DNA of 64,000 nt from Turnera subulata (taxonomy: Eukaryota; Streptophyta; Magnoliopsida; Malpighiales; Passifloraceae): NCBI GenBank assembly GCA_028386065.3, contig JAKUCV010002880.1, forward strand, positions 128,436 through 192,435. The letters run 5' to 3'. This document shows positions 1-13,100 of this stretch, one piece after another (positions within the stretch are counted from its first letter, which is position 1; every line of letters starts with the position of its first letter). A program made the position numbers and the translations under genes. Below the pieces are notes generated by a model that did not search any database, was not told the DNA's origin, and saw only the letters and a list, made by a program, of their open reading frames with translations.

Positions 1-3000
1 CGGGGATCTCAATAACAAAAACACAGCGGAAGTATTTATAAACTCAATGACAACATATGCAAAGCTCGATGCAAACTAATGGATCCGACTCCTATCCGAG
101 GGTACACTGCAATCACCGAAATGCAATCCTGATCTAACCTGCAAGGACTGTATGAGGGGTGAAACCAACCAGTGTCTCACTGATAAACAGATAAACCGAA
201 GTATAGAAGCAACTGCAATAACATCAAGCATCAAATCATAGAACAATAGGATATCAGAAAGGAATTGGCAAGATCACAATACTCAAACGTCACGCAGTCA
301 AGACATAGCACCACAGTGGCAAAAGAGAAATCACAAGCACAACCAAATACAATAACTATCAAGTAGGAGTAGCATAACCCAAAGCCATGTTATCACGAAC
401 AACATCGATAACAACGATGTGACTTCACAATTTCAACCCTGCCCGGAACATATCAGCCGCCCTCTCACTACTAGACATCCTACATTAGATTTGTGAAGTT
501 TTGTTATTTAATTTATTAGGGCCCTGTCACAAGTCAGATGTTGGCTGTGCCTGGTAGCCAGGTTAGCTAACCCTAGGGTACTCCCCGTTAAATCCAAAAT
601 ATCACAAGTAACCGGGCCCCGCAGTTCTCGGCGGAAGTCCCGCAGTCCTTCTTGTAACAAATCAACTGAGTCCCGCAGTCCTCAGCCGGAAGTCCCGCAG
701 TCCTCCCTATCTTATCACAAATCATAAGGTGACTACCATCTGGCCGTACCATTCTTTTATTATTTATTTTTCTCTCCGACTTTCAATAATCCGAACAACA
801 TCACGTGATCAGCTTTGGTCGTACCAGGTTATCAACACATTCCAGGTGCCAGATCAAAATAGAACCTGGGATCAACATCCCAAAAATCAAACAGGGATCA
901 ATATCCCAAGGATCAACATCCTTATATCAAGTAACCCGATCATGGCCACCATAAAATAATCTCTAACTATCCGGTCGTACCTCGACTTTTCACGTGATGC
1001 TTAAGTGTAGAACATTACCATTCCAGTATCTCATCTTAATCACAGTTCCCGAGAAGGCTACCGGCCTCACAACTCATCTGGGAAACATATCTCAACACAA
1101 CTGGAATCTCAACCATAAAGCTTAGACCACAGCTATTAGACTCACAACCTCTGATAACAGTCTAATATCAACAACAATCCGCGATCCACAAAGAATTCAC
1201 CGAAATCAATCACAAGATTCTCCATCAACGGTAATCGTAAAATTCATACGAATTCATTGAGCCCAATCACATGATTCAAATCATCAATAATATTCACAGG
1301 AGTCATAGCCACTCAGTAATTCAACCAAGCAATTCAAGCATCAGTAATATCATAACAGGGTTCACAACAGGGATCTCAACAGAATCCAGTAAATCAATAT
1401 CAAGGCAAGCATCACAACAGAAATTTGAACAGTAAATCATAATTAGTCACATCAAGTATCAATACCATCACAACATCAAACAATTCAAACAACAGCTCGA
1501 GCATCGCAGGCAGCATACCGAAGTTTATAAGTTTATATCCTCACCTGAGATGTCACTGAAACCAGCAAATAATCCAAATGGATTTGTCTGACCCTATATC
1601 ATATCAACACATACAATCACATATAATGCACATCGAGAATGCAATGCATGAGGTTAGTTATTATTTTTATTCTGTTTATCCACAGTTGTCATCGTTACCG
1701 TCATTTCAAGGCCGTTTCCATTATACATTGCTTTTACGAGTGTAAAATAATTATAACCAATAAAATACTTGTAAAAAGCATTTCATAAAATAATTATTCT
1801 CGATCAAATAATAATTATGTATACGACAGTTATAGTAATTTAAATAGTGCAACCGACAAATATGTCATAATGGGCATATAAGTATTATATTTGATAAAAA
1901 AATCGTTAAATAGAATTATTTCCTCTGGTCATAAATTAACACAATCGATATATGGCATAAAATAATTATAATGTAATGTTGTAGGAAAGAATATTCATAA
2001 ATACATATATTCTTATATAATCGGTAATTATAAATAGGGTAAAGCTAATATTAATACTATGGCTCATCAAAAAATGTAACGGATGTCTACTAATATAATA
2101 AAACTCGTATATACTAGTATGATAGATTGCATAGCTCACAATAATATATTCAATAGATGAAAATAATATATTTACCGATAATAAGATAATATAACTGGTA
2201 TTTAAATATCTTATCATTTAAAAATTTAATAATGTAAATATCCATAATACATTTAGGATCACTAATAGAAAATCGATACTTATATAGGCATATGCATGAT
2301 TTAGTATTACTACTAGTACATTCCAAAATTAGTAGTAAAACCGATGTTTAGATTGTGTAGGAGGTAAGTATAAATATTATGCCCTTTTCCTAATTTTTAG
2401 CACAAGAGAAATATTAAAACGTAATATAAATTAAATTTTTTTAATTATATTAACAAGAATAATATTTCAAAAATAAGTGTAGACAGAATTATTAATTGTT
2501 TTATCCAAATTCAATTAAAAAGCTATTTATTAAACTGTCCGGGTGTTTGGTTCCGTTAGACGAGTTCGTTAACATCATCCCGAGAACATGGGCCTCCGCA
2601 CATCGGCCCGTTTCCGAGCCTATTTGTGCACCGAGCCCAAACCCGAGCTCATAGGAGTTAATCGGGTCCAAGGAGTTACCACGGCCACTCCATCATCGAG
2701 TTCTGTCCGCTGGAATGTTCCGAGCCTTCGCTAGTAAATACCCGGAACACCGGAAGCTCGTCAAATTCTGGCTGTTACTGTTCACAGAAGCAGAACACCC
2801 CCAAAACTCCAGCATGTGGTCCATCATCAACACTAAAGTCCTAGGAGCAGTATCTTCACTGCCCTTTGAACCTCGTCGCCATAAACATCACCGAAACCTA
2901 CCATGTATCCACCTTCCACGACCAACGCTACCATGGGAAACACTCACGACACAACCACGCAGAGGCGGCGGCTAACGGAGGAGCAGGGGCGCATTGGTTC

Positions 3001-4115
3001 ACCCTCAGCAGCGGCAACTCTTGCTGCAGGGGTGATCTAGTGGCGACTCGTGTTGTAGAGGGAGAAGGAGAAAGATCCGGCCTTCTGTGCACGGCGGTGG
3101 CTCGAGCTCAATCCCTCGGTGGTGGTGTCAAGCTCGTCATGGCGGTGGCGTCGCTCCTCTGCTCAGTGGGTCGAGCTTGACTCGTCTTGTGGTGGCGGCT
3201 GCGTGCAGAGGGGGAGAGAGAGGAGATCGGGCGGCGGCAGAGGGGAAAGCGAGAGGAACAAGGGAGGAAGAAGAAGAAGAAAAGGGAGAGGAGAAGATGG
3301 TTGCAGGGGGTGTGTAGAATCGTAAGAGGAGGCAAGAAATTAAAGGAGAAGGGGAAAAGAAAAGACAAGGAAGAAAGGAAGAAAAGATGGGAGGAACAGG
3401 AGGTAGGGCCGGCGTGAAGACAATTATGGGCGGCAGGAGAAGAAAAGAAAAAGAAAAGGAAAGAAAAAAATGAAGAAAGTGGAAAAGGAAGGAAAGAAAG
3501 GAAAAGAAAAGAAAAGAGTGGAGGCACAAAACGACGTCTTGTCGGTCAAAATAATTGTGCCTTGCCGTCACAAAAAAAGTAGTCGTTTTGGACGTCCACA
3601 AGACATAGTCAACAGCTCACAAAACCTTGGTCAAAACGCAGCACTTCTTGTGTTTTATGTTTTGGCTTAGCCAAAACTACGTCGTATCGGTCGAAACTAC
3701 AATAAACCTTGTGTTTAACATTTTAACTTAATCTCTGTAAAACATGAACATAATTTAACAATTATTCTTTCATAAAATTCAAAATAAATCTCCAAATATT
3801 AATTTATTAAATATCATGGAAATAAAAGATAAAATTTCTTTTTAATTTATAATTAGTAAATTATTACAACCAAAAAATATCCCGGCAAAATAATAATTAA
3901 AAGGAAATATTATTATTAATGTTGATTAGGAAAATAGTAATAATAATGGTAAAAGTAATAATAATTTTATGAATTGTAAGAATAATAAAAATAATAATGA
4001 AAATTGACTCGGATTGGTAAAATTCTCGATTAACCGTGATAAAATTTTATTAACCACCGTAAAGGTCAAAACAACTTGGTAAAAATCTCGAAAAATTTTA
4101 TCCGTGTCGTTACAA
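1..4115 (-). mobile_element. Long LTR of a Ty3/gypsy (chromovirus-like) retrotransposon, cut by the window edge
   Basis: Read on the minus strand the LTR begins TGTAACGACACGG at 4115 and runs off the left edge. Stretches match, in the same order, the complete LTR at 19353-21403: the cagcggaag block, a gggccc(c/t)gtcac block, the GGGAT-N4-ATCCC palindromes, a GC-rich segment and a polypurine tract at about 3240-3515 (polypyrimidine on the element's own strand). The AT-rich stretch 1640-2540 has no counterpart in the other LTR and may be an insertion or a divergent region. No gag or pol is visible. Short open frames at 2.7-3.7 kb lie in GC-rich or polypurine LTR sequence and are not supported as genes. 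Confidence 0.6.
868..923. repeat. Three short palindromes GGGAT-N4-ATCCC in the LTR
   Basis: Copies lie at 868-881 (GGGAT caac ATCCC), 894-907 (GGGAT caat ATCCC) and 908-923 (AAGGAT caac ATCCTT). They are the same motif as the ten copies in the related LTR at 19949-20333. The third copy has a changed base pair that keeps the dyad. Confidence 0.75.
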
Positions 4116-5071
4116 TAGACCTAAGGGTATGTAGTTTACATAAAGCTAAGGGTCTTTGATCTTAATCTGAACTTGGTCTTACTTTGACCTTTTAGGCAGT
4201 AATTGATTATTTCATGTGCTATTCAAAATTTAAGACCAACCTGATCTTAAGATTATATGATGGACTAAACCTCCATATATATATGAACAAGATAAGGAAG
4301 ATGATGTGAATCAGGACAGTGCATATATTTAGAAATTTGAGGGGTGCACAGCAAAAGTTAAACCTAACTTAATTCTTTGTAGCCAAGTAAAACTATCTGA
4401 GCTCAAACGGGGCAAGTTTGTGAATGCATGATTCATGCTGATGCTCAACAAAACATGTCCCAACCTCAAACAAGGCAAGTTTGTGAATGCATGCATGATT
4501 CATACGGATCAATGTCTAGGCTGGGTTTGATAACCTTTGGAAGTAACCTTTTAGTAAAAGAGGTTATGTAATGTATCATGAGGTTTTCATTTCATAAAGC
4601 ATAGCCATGTTCGACAAAACGAAATAAAGCAAAGCCATATGGCCAAATGGCCATGCCAAAGGTCAAGGCAATATCTAAGCAACAGGTGCAGGTTGGGACG
4701 GTTTACACGAGATTTCAAATAATCACGTGTAAAAAGCCTTTTTATCCGAATTTTTGTTTTGTCTGTGATTATATATCGAAATTTCATCTGTCCCGATTAT
4801 GTATTTAGAGTTTCATTTTATAAGATTGGATATAAAATCCCAAATTGATACTTAGAGGGTGAATTTTGGACCAAAAAAAATTAAATAGCCCAAATGGTTT
4901 GACTACAAAGTTTTTTTCTTTTAAGAATTAAATCAATTTAACTACAAAGTTAAAGCGTGGTAAATTGTAATATAGCCTCTATTTATTTATTTTTTTAATC
5001 AAAACAAGAGAACACCACATAGAAAATGCTTTTTCACCGGAAACTAGCTTGGCAAAAGATAACATATATAA
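4116..5071. other. Intergenic; left end of duplicated block A
   Basis: No gene is visible. From about 4230 the sequence matches 32985-33145 in block B (shared phrase acctgatcttaagattatat), so the segmental duplication begins here. The rest is AT-rich sequence with no recognisable element. Confidence 0.5.
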
Positions 5072-5077
5072 GGGGGG

Positions 5078-5111
<34 letters not shown>
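5072..5111 (+). repeat. Poly-G tract (40 bases, one A at 5080)
   Basis: An almost pure guanine run sits just where block A and block B sequence stop and resume aligning. It could be a real homopolymer or a mis-assembled junction. Confidence 0.9.
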
Positions 5112-5112
<1 letters not shown>

Positions 5113-5203
5113 GCCGAGGGAATATTATGGCGGTTGTCTTAGGGCCCAATCCAGGTAGTCCTGGCTAGAACGTGGGGCTAGGGCATATCTCAACTCATCG
5201 GTC

Positions 5204-6438
5204 ATGGCGGTGAAGCATGATGGTACGCAAGCGCATATCCTGATGGAGCAGGACGACGGATGTTTGCGAGCGGCTTTATTCAGAGCGGGAAGAGAGATCA
5301 GGACCAACATCTGTATGCGTACAGTCAGACGTGTCAGATGAGTGTTGTGGTTTCCGGTGGAGTGGCCTATGCTTGTCGGTGGCGATTTCGGGATCGGCAA
5401 TCCCGAAATAATTAAAAACTGCTCCGGTTCGTTTAACTTTAAGTACCCGCTGGATTTATGGATTTGTGATATGGTTAAGAAAAACGATTACGGTAATCGT
5501 GGATACCCGTGGGTGAAGTGTCCTCCCTTGAATGGAGGTAAGCCCAACGCTCTAGTTATGGTGATCGGAGGGGTGCTCTACTCTATGCCCTCCGTGGTGA
5601 GGGATGTATCGACGATGTGGATGGGGAGGGCCCCATGTTTGAATCCCTGGATCTCCGGTCTGGGTCTGGATGTAAATGGGAGGTGCTTCCAGATCCTCCG
5701 TTTGGGATAGCTACTGATTAGTACTTTCGATCTAATTATGTGGTCGATCGTGGATGTCTATGGATATGTGCTCAGGTACAGACATATTCCTTGTCAACTG
5801 AAAGACATCCTTCCCTTGGAGAACCAGGTTCTGTTGCTTACTGCTGTTATGATACCACCTCGCGCGAATGGAGTGTGTTCGATCCGCGGCGGCATATGCA
5901 TCTTCCCCCTGCCGTTCGACTCATGGCTGAATGGCCCGGGTGGCGCTTGTGTCCGGAGGAACGCCGTATGGTGTTTCATGGTGGGTTTGTTCTTAGCTAC
6001 GAATTTGCAGACCACGATAGCGGAAAGGGGCTTTTTGGCTGCAGCTACACCCAGTTGTTGCAGCAAATCCAAGGTTTAGGAAGTAGCAGCAGCGTAGCAC
6101 TTGATCTTGTTCTTGTTGCGGGGTTGGACGGCGTGAGGACTTATCCTGAACATCCTTCAAGGCCCATCCAGAATGCATTCTTGTTCCCTCTGGATGTGAC
6201 TGAGACTGAGACTTCGCATTCACAGCGTTTTGGCCTGCTTGCCCACTACTTTCTCGATTCGGGTAATGATGATCTCCTTCCTGGTAATTTTCTCCTTTGG
6301 ACATTCGTCTTACGCACTAGTGTCAGTCGCACGGGCACAAGGACACCGGAGGCCCTCGATGTGGATTACACCACCTTCCAATTCCCTCCCCACATAGCAG
6401 ACAAATTCTCGGAGGCATGGTTCCACCCAAGCCTGTGA
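5204..6438 (+). pseudogene. Kelch / beta-propeller-like gene, copy A, broken
   Basis: The reading starts at ATG 5204 (MAVKHDGTQAHILMEQDDG), is frameshifted before a TGA at 5339-5341, resumes as GGDFGIGNPEI, shifts again near a small duplication at about 5580-5590, meets a stop at about 5708 and continues in another frame to TGA 6436-6438 (5740-6438). Repeated GG-V-LYA-like and W-x-R-AQ strands resemble kelch or galactose-oxidase propeller proteins, but I do not recognise the exact family. The sister copy at 33396-35094 is about 90% identical by eye. No introns are evident. A hAT element lies just downstream. The frame breaks make a functional product unlikely. Confidence 0.6.
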
Positions 6439-6591
6439 GCTTTTTTGCTCCTGCATATGCCCCTAATCCATTATCTGCCTTCCTAACCTTTTGAGTTCCA
6501 TCAATAAACAAACTTTGTGTAGGAGTTCACTTTTGTGGATAGATTGTTTTGTTAGTATCGTATAGCAGCTGGTCTCTTATTCTTTTTTACA

Positions 6592-7796
6592 GTTGTTAGT
6601 AGGATTTGGTTCGGACACCCTTAATTTGGTTTGGTCTTTGGGCTGACCAAATTGCTCTGAGGGTGTCCGTACCAATGTCCAAACCCAGATTGTCCAAATA
6701 CCAAATAGACCGAAATATTTTGGTCCGGACACCTTTTGCCCAAATTGCCCAAATAACAAACAACATAAAAAAAACTGTAAAAAAGAAAAAAATCCAAAAA
6801 ATTCATAAATCCTCATTGAAGTTATACATGTCCAATTGCCCACCATAAATCCAAAATGAAGTTATAATGAAATTATACATGCCCAGTATTCAAATTTAGG
6901 TTACAATTCCATCCAAATTTGCATCAAAATTATAAAAAAAAAGACTTCAATAACATAAAAAAAGTTGAACAAGATGGACAAAGAGAACTTGATTCAATTC
7001 TATTGATTCAAAGCTTGAACAAGACTTCAATTGCTATTTTCTGGAATAAGACACAAAAAGGTTGAATAAGACTTCAATTGCTACTTGTTGGAACCCGAGA
7101 TTCACTCCAAAGCAACTTGATTCAATTCTGAAAAAGAACAAGATTTAAAAAATTTGTCTTATAATTAAGTAACAAACCAGGATTAGCAAAGCAAAAAAGA
7201 CTCACTTTTCTCAATTCTCTCAAGTGAATGAATGCCTTCTTCCACAATGAGTTTAGACGCCTTCCTCGGTTTTAGTCAATATTGTGTACAAATAAGGGAC
7301 TCAACCACTCTAGGACTTAAGGAACTTCTAAACAGATCAAGAATTCTTTCACTAGTGCTGAAAGCCAATTCTAAAGCTACAGTAGAGATTGGCATAGCCA
7401 ATACATCATGCGTCATGGTTGTCGTGCTCTCGATCGAAGAACAATGGAGGGAGAGAGAAAGACCGAGAGAGGAAAATAGGAATTAGGTTGTGGGATCAGA
7501 TTTGGGGTTTGTGTTGAGGATGCTAGCTAGCCTGCTGCTGTCTTTTTTCTTTTGTTTTATTTTTTTTACTTCCCTTAACATAAAACGACGTCGTTTGTAT
7601 GAAAGCCCGTTTGGGTATTTGGTTTGTCCAAATTACTACGAGGCTGCCCTTACCAAATTAATATGCCAATTTGGTCATGTCCAGACCAAACCCGAATTTT
7701 AAATTTGGTTTGGACAGTGTCCAAATTATGCACAATTTGGTCCGGACATCGGGTAATCCGAATTGTTTGGTCATTCTGCTCACCCCTAGTTGTTAG
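6592..7796. mobile_element. Non-autonomous hAT-type DNA transposon with 8-bp target duplication
   Basis: The element spans 6600-7788. The right end, read inward, is TAGGGGTGAGCAG, a typical plant hAT terminus, and the left end is TAGGATTTGG. The 8-bp GTTGTTAG flanks both sides (6592-6599 and 7789-7796). Block B has the uninterrupted site (gttgctag, 35212-35219). Sub-terminal repeats of tttggtccggac occur at both ends. No BED finger or hATC transposase domain is readable, so it is presumably a deletion derivative mobilised in trans. Confidence 0.85.
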
Positions 7797-8499
7797 GACT
7801 TTTCCTAACCTAGATTATTGGAACGCAAAGTTTGATTTGATTCTAAAAAAAACTACCGGCTATAATATGGAAAAAGGACTATATATCACGATAAAATTGG
7901 ACTTAAACTAAACGAAGAAGGACCATAAATGCAAAATTGATTAATGAACATAAAAAAAAAAAAAAATTCTAAACCTAATCGCAGGTTGCCTCGTTCCAAT
8001 AATTCAGATTACCATTCTTTTAGTACTCTTGACCATCAACTTAGATTTTCAGTAATTATAATTTTGTACCTGCGGTTGGCAGATTTTGTCTCTGCAATTA
8101 ACTTTCTTTCTGTTTGATATTTCCTTCTTTCCAATGTTGAATGCATGATTTTTCTCAAGTTGACTATTGTTGAATGCATGATTCTTCTCAATGTTGAATT
8201 AATTACGATTCTGGTCACTTCCATGGCCCCATTCCTATATTAACTTCTGGTAATATTCTAGCTTATTCCTTCTTTTTCTTACTCACAGAGTGAGTATTCT
8301 GTCTGTGGAGATTGCAAACTGCGAGTGCCATTGATGCACCGTAAGATAATTAATGCTCTGCCATCACTTAATATAACTGAATATCATAGTTCTCCACACA
8401 GCCGCTGTGATGAAGTGCATTTCAACAGCTGCTCTTAAAGTTTGCTGGAATGAAGCAGAGTGACAGATTCATTCAAACCGTCAAGTGGCATAAGCCAAG
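7797..8499. other. Duplicated intergenic sequence of block A
   Basis: This stretch matches 35221-35865 with small indels. I see no gene in it. Confidence 0.6.
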
Positions 8500-8960
8500 G
8501 CAATCCAATTTCTCCCTACGCATGCACCTTCTTGTCGGAGAATGGAAAGCCCATCATCTTTATTTTCGCATTTGTTCTTTGCATGCAGACACTAATTCCT
8601 CTTTGTCGCAGACCCCAAGTGACCAAGTTGCTTGTGTAATTGGGATTGCCATGAAAATTTTTGCATCGTCTAATCTTAGGACATAAGGTCAGGAAAACTC
8701 CGGAACATGCTTTTCCAAGAATGTTAAAACTGGAATACATAATTACCCTTGGCGGGTAGAATCACCTTTATCCAAGTCGATGCTTTCAGCTCTCCAAGTC
8801 CACCATACACCCATGAAAACCACCACTAGATTGCCAAGGGCTCTTTGTTTGTGATAGGCTGGATAAATTGATTACATATAGTTCATTAGGGGCTCTACCA
8901 CAGAATACCAAAAAGTTCACCTTATTATTTTTTTTTTTGAAAGCAAAAAGTTCACCTTAT
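8500..8960 (+). mobile_element. Decayed LINE reverse-transcriptase relic (block A)
   Basis: Read in shifted frames, the plus strand gives a WKPI-x-like piece, then a LHADTNSSLSQTPSDQ stretch aligning with the plant LINE FADD...LF catalytic region, and then a decayed thumb region. Stops and frameshifts are abundant. The same relic is at 35865-36290, so it predates the duplication. The assignment rests on pattern memory of plant L1 RTs. Confidence 0.45.
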
Positions 8961-9465
8961 TATTAGGTGGGGTGGGGGAGAATTTGTCACCCAAGAACAG
9001 ATCAAGTGGGCTGGGAATGCGAAAAATGCATGGTCTACAAGTGCCCCAAAGATTTTGCATTGATGGTAGAGTCACATAATCAGGTCATGGTTCAATGGTT
9101 ATTAGAAGAGATGGAATTGCCGGAGTGTATGAGGATTTAACCAAAGTTTGATCTCTATTAGACTCTTGTCATCTCCTCTCTCTCGATTTTGTTAGCTGTT
9201 GTATCTGTATTGCATTCACCTCAATTGTAATTAGAAACCTCTTACAAGAGAATAGGGGAATTCTGCGCTAAAAGCCCCGCCCTGGTTTGTACAATTTGAA
9301 GTATATCAACATATAGAATCCTGGTTTTGACCAAAAAAATGATACAGACTAAGGGAAAAACATTCATATCGACAACAACAATATTATGTAATATGAAATA
9401 ACAGTTCACAAGAATATGTTTAATAGTGGAGAGCTCATTCATAGTCTTGCTTGATTGCTCGCTGT

Positions 9466-10032
9466 TGTTGGAATAGTGTTGCTATTTTTGAATCCCACAT
9501 CGTGGAGTTTGAGCTTGGGGAGGTTTTGTTTTGCTATAAATAGAACTCCCCCTTGCCTTAGTAAGTCATCCCAAAATTAGAGTATAATTGTATCCTAACA
9601 ATTGTACTAAATACTCTTCTTCTCCTAGTAAAAAGAGCAGGCCCTTTTCTAGTGGTGCTCCGGAGACGTAGGCAAAATTGGCCGAACTCCGTTATCAATT
9701 TTTTGAGTGTGTTCTTTCTTTATTATTCCGCCTTTAATTTCCGTATTTGTTTAGTATTTAACATTGGCCGGCTAAGCCGCCTTATCTATTTGTTGGCCGG
9801 CTAAGCCGCCTTTGTCGAGTATAGGTTGTGAATTAAAATACTGTGCAAGTGAGTCCTGTCTAGGAGGCTGGGTTTTAAGTGAACCACTGTTCCTCCAGTC
9901 TTTTCTGGGGATTTATCTTGGAATGATAATTCTGTCTAAGGAGATAGGCTAGGCCATCTTTCCTGGGAATTATCGAATCAGTTCAACTCACTAGTTTGTT
10001 GTAGTGGGGAATTTACCCGAGTTTTCCCAACA
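9466..10032 (+). repeat. 5' LTR of the copia element
   Basis: 567 bp, TGTTGG...CCCAACA, with a TATA-like TATAAATAG at about 9535-9543 as likely promoter. It contains two copies of ggccggctaagccgcctt. It is followed directly by AGTGGTAGCGGTGCCGAAG, in the place of an initiator-Met tRNA primer-binding site. Confidence 0.9.
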
Positions 10033-10103
10033 AGTGGTAGCGGTGCCGAAGGTTCGTCTTTTGGGCAGTTTGAAATATTGAATACTAACCTTTGAATTTT
10101 GTA

Positions 10104-13100
10104 ATGGCGGAAGAAAGGGCTACATCAAGTAAGCAGTCTGGAGAATTGTCTTCCACATCGGCCTCCACACCCAGATGGTCTAGGACTTCAGTGTCCAGTA
10201 TGAAGCTTGCTGTGGAGATATTTGATGGCAACGGCCATTTCGGCATGTGGTAGTGTGAGGTCCTCGACTCACTATTCCAGCAAGGCCTTGATGTTGCAAT
10301 AGAAGAAGAGAAACCAGAAGATGTCAGTGACAAGGAGTGGGCCGACGTAAACAAGTTGGCATGCGGAACAATTCGATCGTGCTTGTCCAGGGAGCAGAAG
10401 TGTGCTTTCAAAAATGAAGTTTCGGCATACAAATTGTGGAAAGCATTGGAAGACACATTCTTGAAAAAGAGTGGTCAAAACAAGCTTGTGATGAAGAAGA
10501 GATTGTTCCGGTTCGAGTATCGATCAGGTGCTACCATGAATGAGCACATCACCTTGTTCAAGAAGTTAGTAGCAGGCTTGTTCAATTTGGATGTTGTATT
10601 TGAAGATGAAGACTTGGCTTTGATGTTGTTATCATCTCTTCCCGATGAGTTCGAGCACTTGGAGACAACATTACTTCATGGGAAGGAGAATGTATCCTTA
10701 GAGGCTGTATGTTCGGCTTTGTACAGTCATGAGTTGAGACAGTAGGACAAAATGAAGAGCAAAGAAACTGCAGCAGATGAAGCTTTAATGGCTAGAGGAC
10801 GACAGCAAAGCCAGTCAAAAGGGAGAAGAGGAAGATCCAAGTCGAGAAGCAAAGTTGCCAAAGATGAATGTGCCTTTTGTCATGAGAAAGGGCATTGGAA
10901 GAAAGACTGTCCGAAGTTGAAAAAGAAGGGAAAGACTCCACAAGATGCAAATGTTGCAGAATGCAAGAGTGATGTAGAGTCAGATACTTCTTTGGTTGCT
11001 TCACCTTCAACATCACATGTTGATGAGTGGATTTTGGATTCTGGTTGCACCTACCATATGTGCCCCATTCGAGAATGGTTCTTTGACCTTGAAGAGCTCA
11101 ATGGCGGGGTTGTTTTCATGGGCAATGACAATCCATATAAAACAGTCGAGATAGGTTCAATCAAGCTGAAAAATCATGATGGATCCACCAGAATTTTGAG
11201 AGATGTTCGATATGTTCCAGAGTTGAAGAAGAATCTCATTTCTTTGGGGGCCTTAGAATCAAAAGGCCTAGTTGTCACTATCCGAGATGGAATTCTTAAA
11301 GCAACATCAGGAGCATTAATGATGTTAAAAGGCGTGAGGAAGAATAATCTGTATTACTACCAAGGTAGTACAATAATTGGGGCAGTTGCAGCAGTAACTT
11401 TTGGAAGCAAGAAAGATGCAGAGGCAATAATGCTGTGGCATATGCGTTTGGGACATGCTGGTGAAAAATCCTTGCAGATTCTTGCTAAGCAGGGATTGTT
11501 GAAAGGTACGAAGACTTGCAAATTAGAATTTTGTGAGAATTGTGTTCTGGGAAAGCAACGAAGAGTGAAATTTGGCACTGCTATTCATGATACTAAGGGG
11601 ATTTTGGACTATGTGCATTCAGATATGTGGGGAGCTGCCAAGACTCCATCTCTTGGAGGTAGACACTATTTTCTCACTTTTGTTGATGATTTTTCCAGAA
11701 GAGTGTGGGTGTTTACAATGAAGAAGAAGGATGAAGTTCTTGGGATTTTCCTTAAATGGAAAACTCAGGTTGAGAATCAGACAGGAAGAAAGATTAAAGT
11801 TCTCCGAACAGACAATGGTGGAGAATATACGAGTGATCCTTTCTTGAAGATATGCCAAGATTGTGGCATAGTTCGGCACTTCACAGTCAGAAAAGCACCA
11901 CAGCAGAACGGGGTGTCAGAGCGTATGAACAAGACATTAGTGGAGAAAGTTCGTTGTATGTTGTCTAATGCTGGGCTAGGCAGAAATTTTTGGGCTGAGG
12001 CTGTGACATATGCTCAACATCTTGTTAATCGATTGCCACATTTTGCTTTAGATGGCAAGACCCCTTTGGAGGTATGGTCTGGAAAACCTGCTACAGATTA
12101 TGATTCTTTACGTGTGTTTAGCTCCACTGCATACTACTATGTAAATGAATCAAAGTTAGATCCACGAGCAAAGAATGCTCTATTTATGGGTCTTAATGCT
12201 GGAGTGAAGGGATACCGCCTTTGGTGTCTAGAGGCAAATAAGACTATTATCAGCAAGGATGTTACCTTTGATGAATCTGCCATGTTGACTAAGGTAAATC
12301 CAGAAGAACCTGGTGGTACTTCACAACAGGTGGAGTGTGTATCAAAGCAGGTGCAGTTTGAGCCTACTATGGTGATCCCAGCTAAGAGCATCAATGGTGA
12401 CTCTACATTGACAGAGGAAGAGTCATATGAAGAAGAGGTTCCGACCCAAGAACCTACGCAGCAGTTCGAGTCAATTGCCACTAGTAGACCAAGACGAGAA
12501 AGGAGAAAACCAGAACGTCTCATTGAAACGGTGGCCTATGCACTTCCAGTCGTTGATGATGTTCCTTCCACTTTTTCAGAAGCCATTCGGAGTTCTGAAA
12601 GTAGCAATTGGAAAGAGGCAATGGAGGAGGAGATGAAATCTCTTCAGAAGAACAAAACATGGAAGTTGACACAACTACCGAAGGGAAAGAAGGCAATTGG
12701 ATGCAAATGGGTATTTGCTAAGAAAGAAGGATTTCCTGACAAGAATAATGTTCGCTACAAGGCAAGATTGGTGGCTAAAGGCTACGCTCAGTAGGAGGGA
12801 ATTGATTATAATGAGGTATTTTCTCCAGTTGTGAAGCATTCCTCCTTTAGAATTCTGTTGGCCTTGGTAGCGCAGTTGAATTTGGAGCTAGCTCAACTTG
12901 ATGTGAAGACTGCATTCTTACACGGTGACTTGAATGAGGAAATCTATATGACTCAGCCCGATGGATACAAAGTTGCTGGTAAAGAAAATTGGGTGAGCAA
13001 ACTAGACAAGTCGTTGTACGGTTTGAAGCAATCACCAAGACAGTGGTACAAACGATTTGATAAGTTTATGATGGGTCAGAAGTACACAAGAAGAAAATAC

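Noticed and set aside
3087..3670. Overlapping open frames on both strands
   Set aside because: They arise from polypurine/polypyrimidine LTR sequence and give low-complexity proteins.
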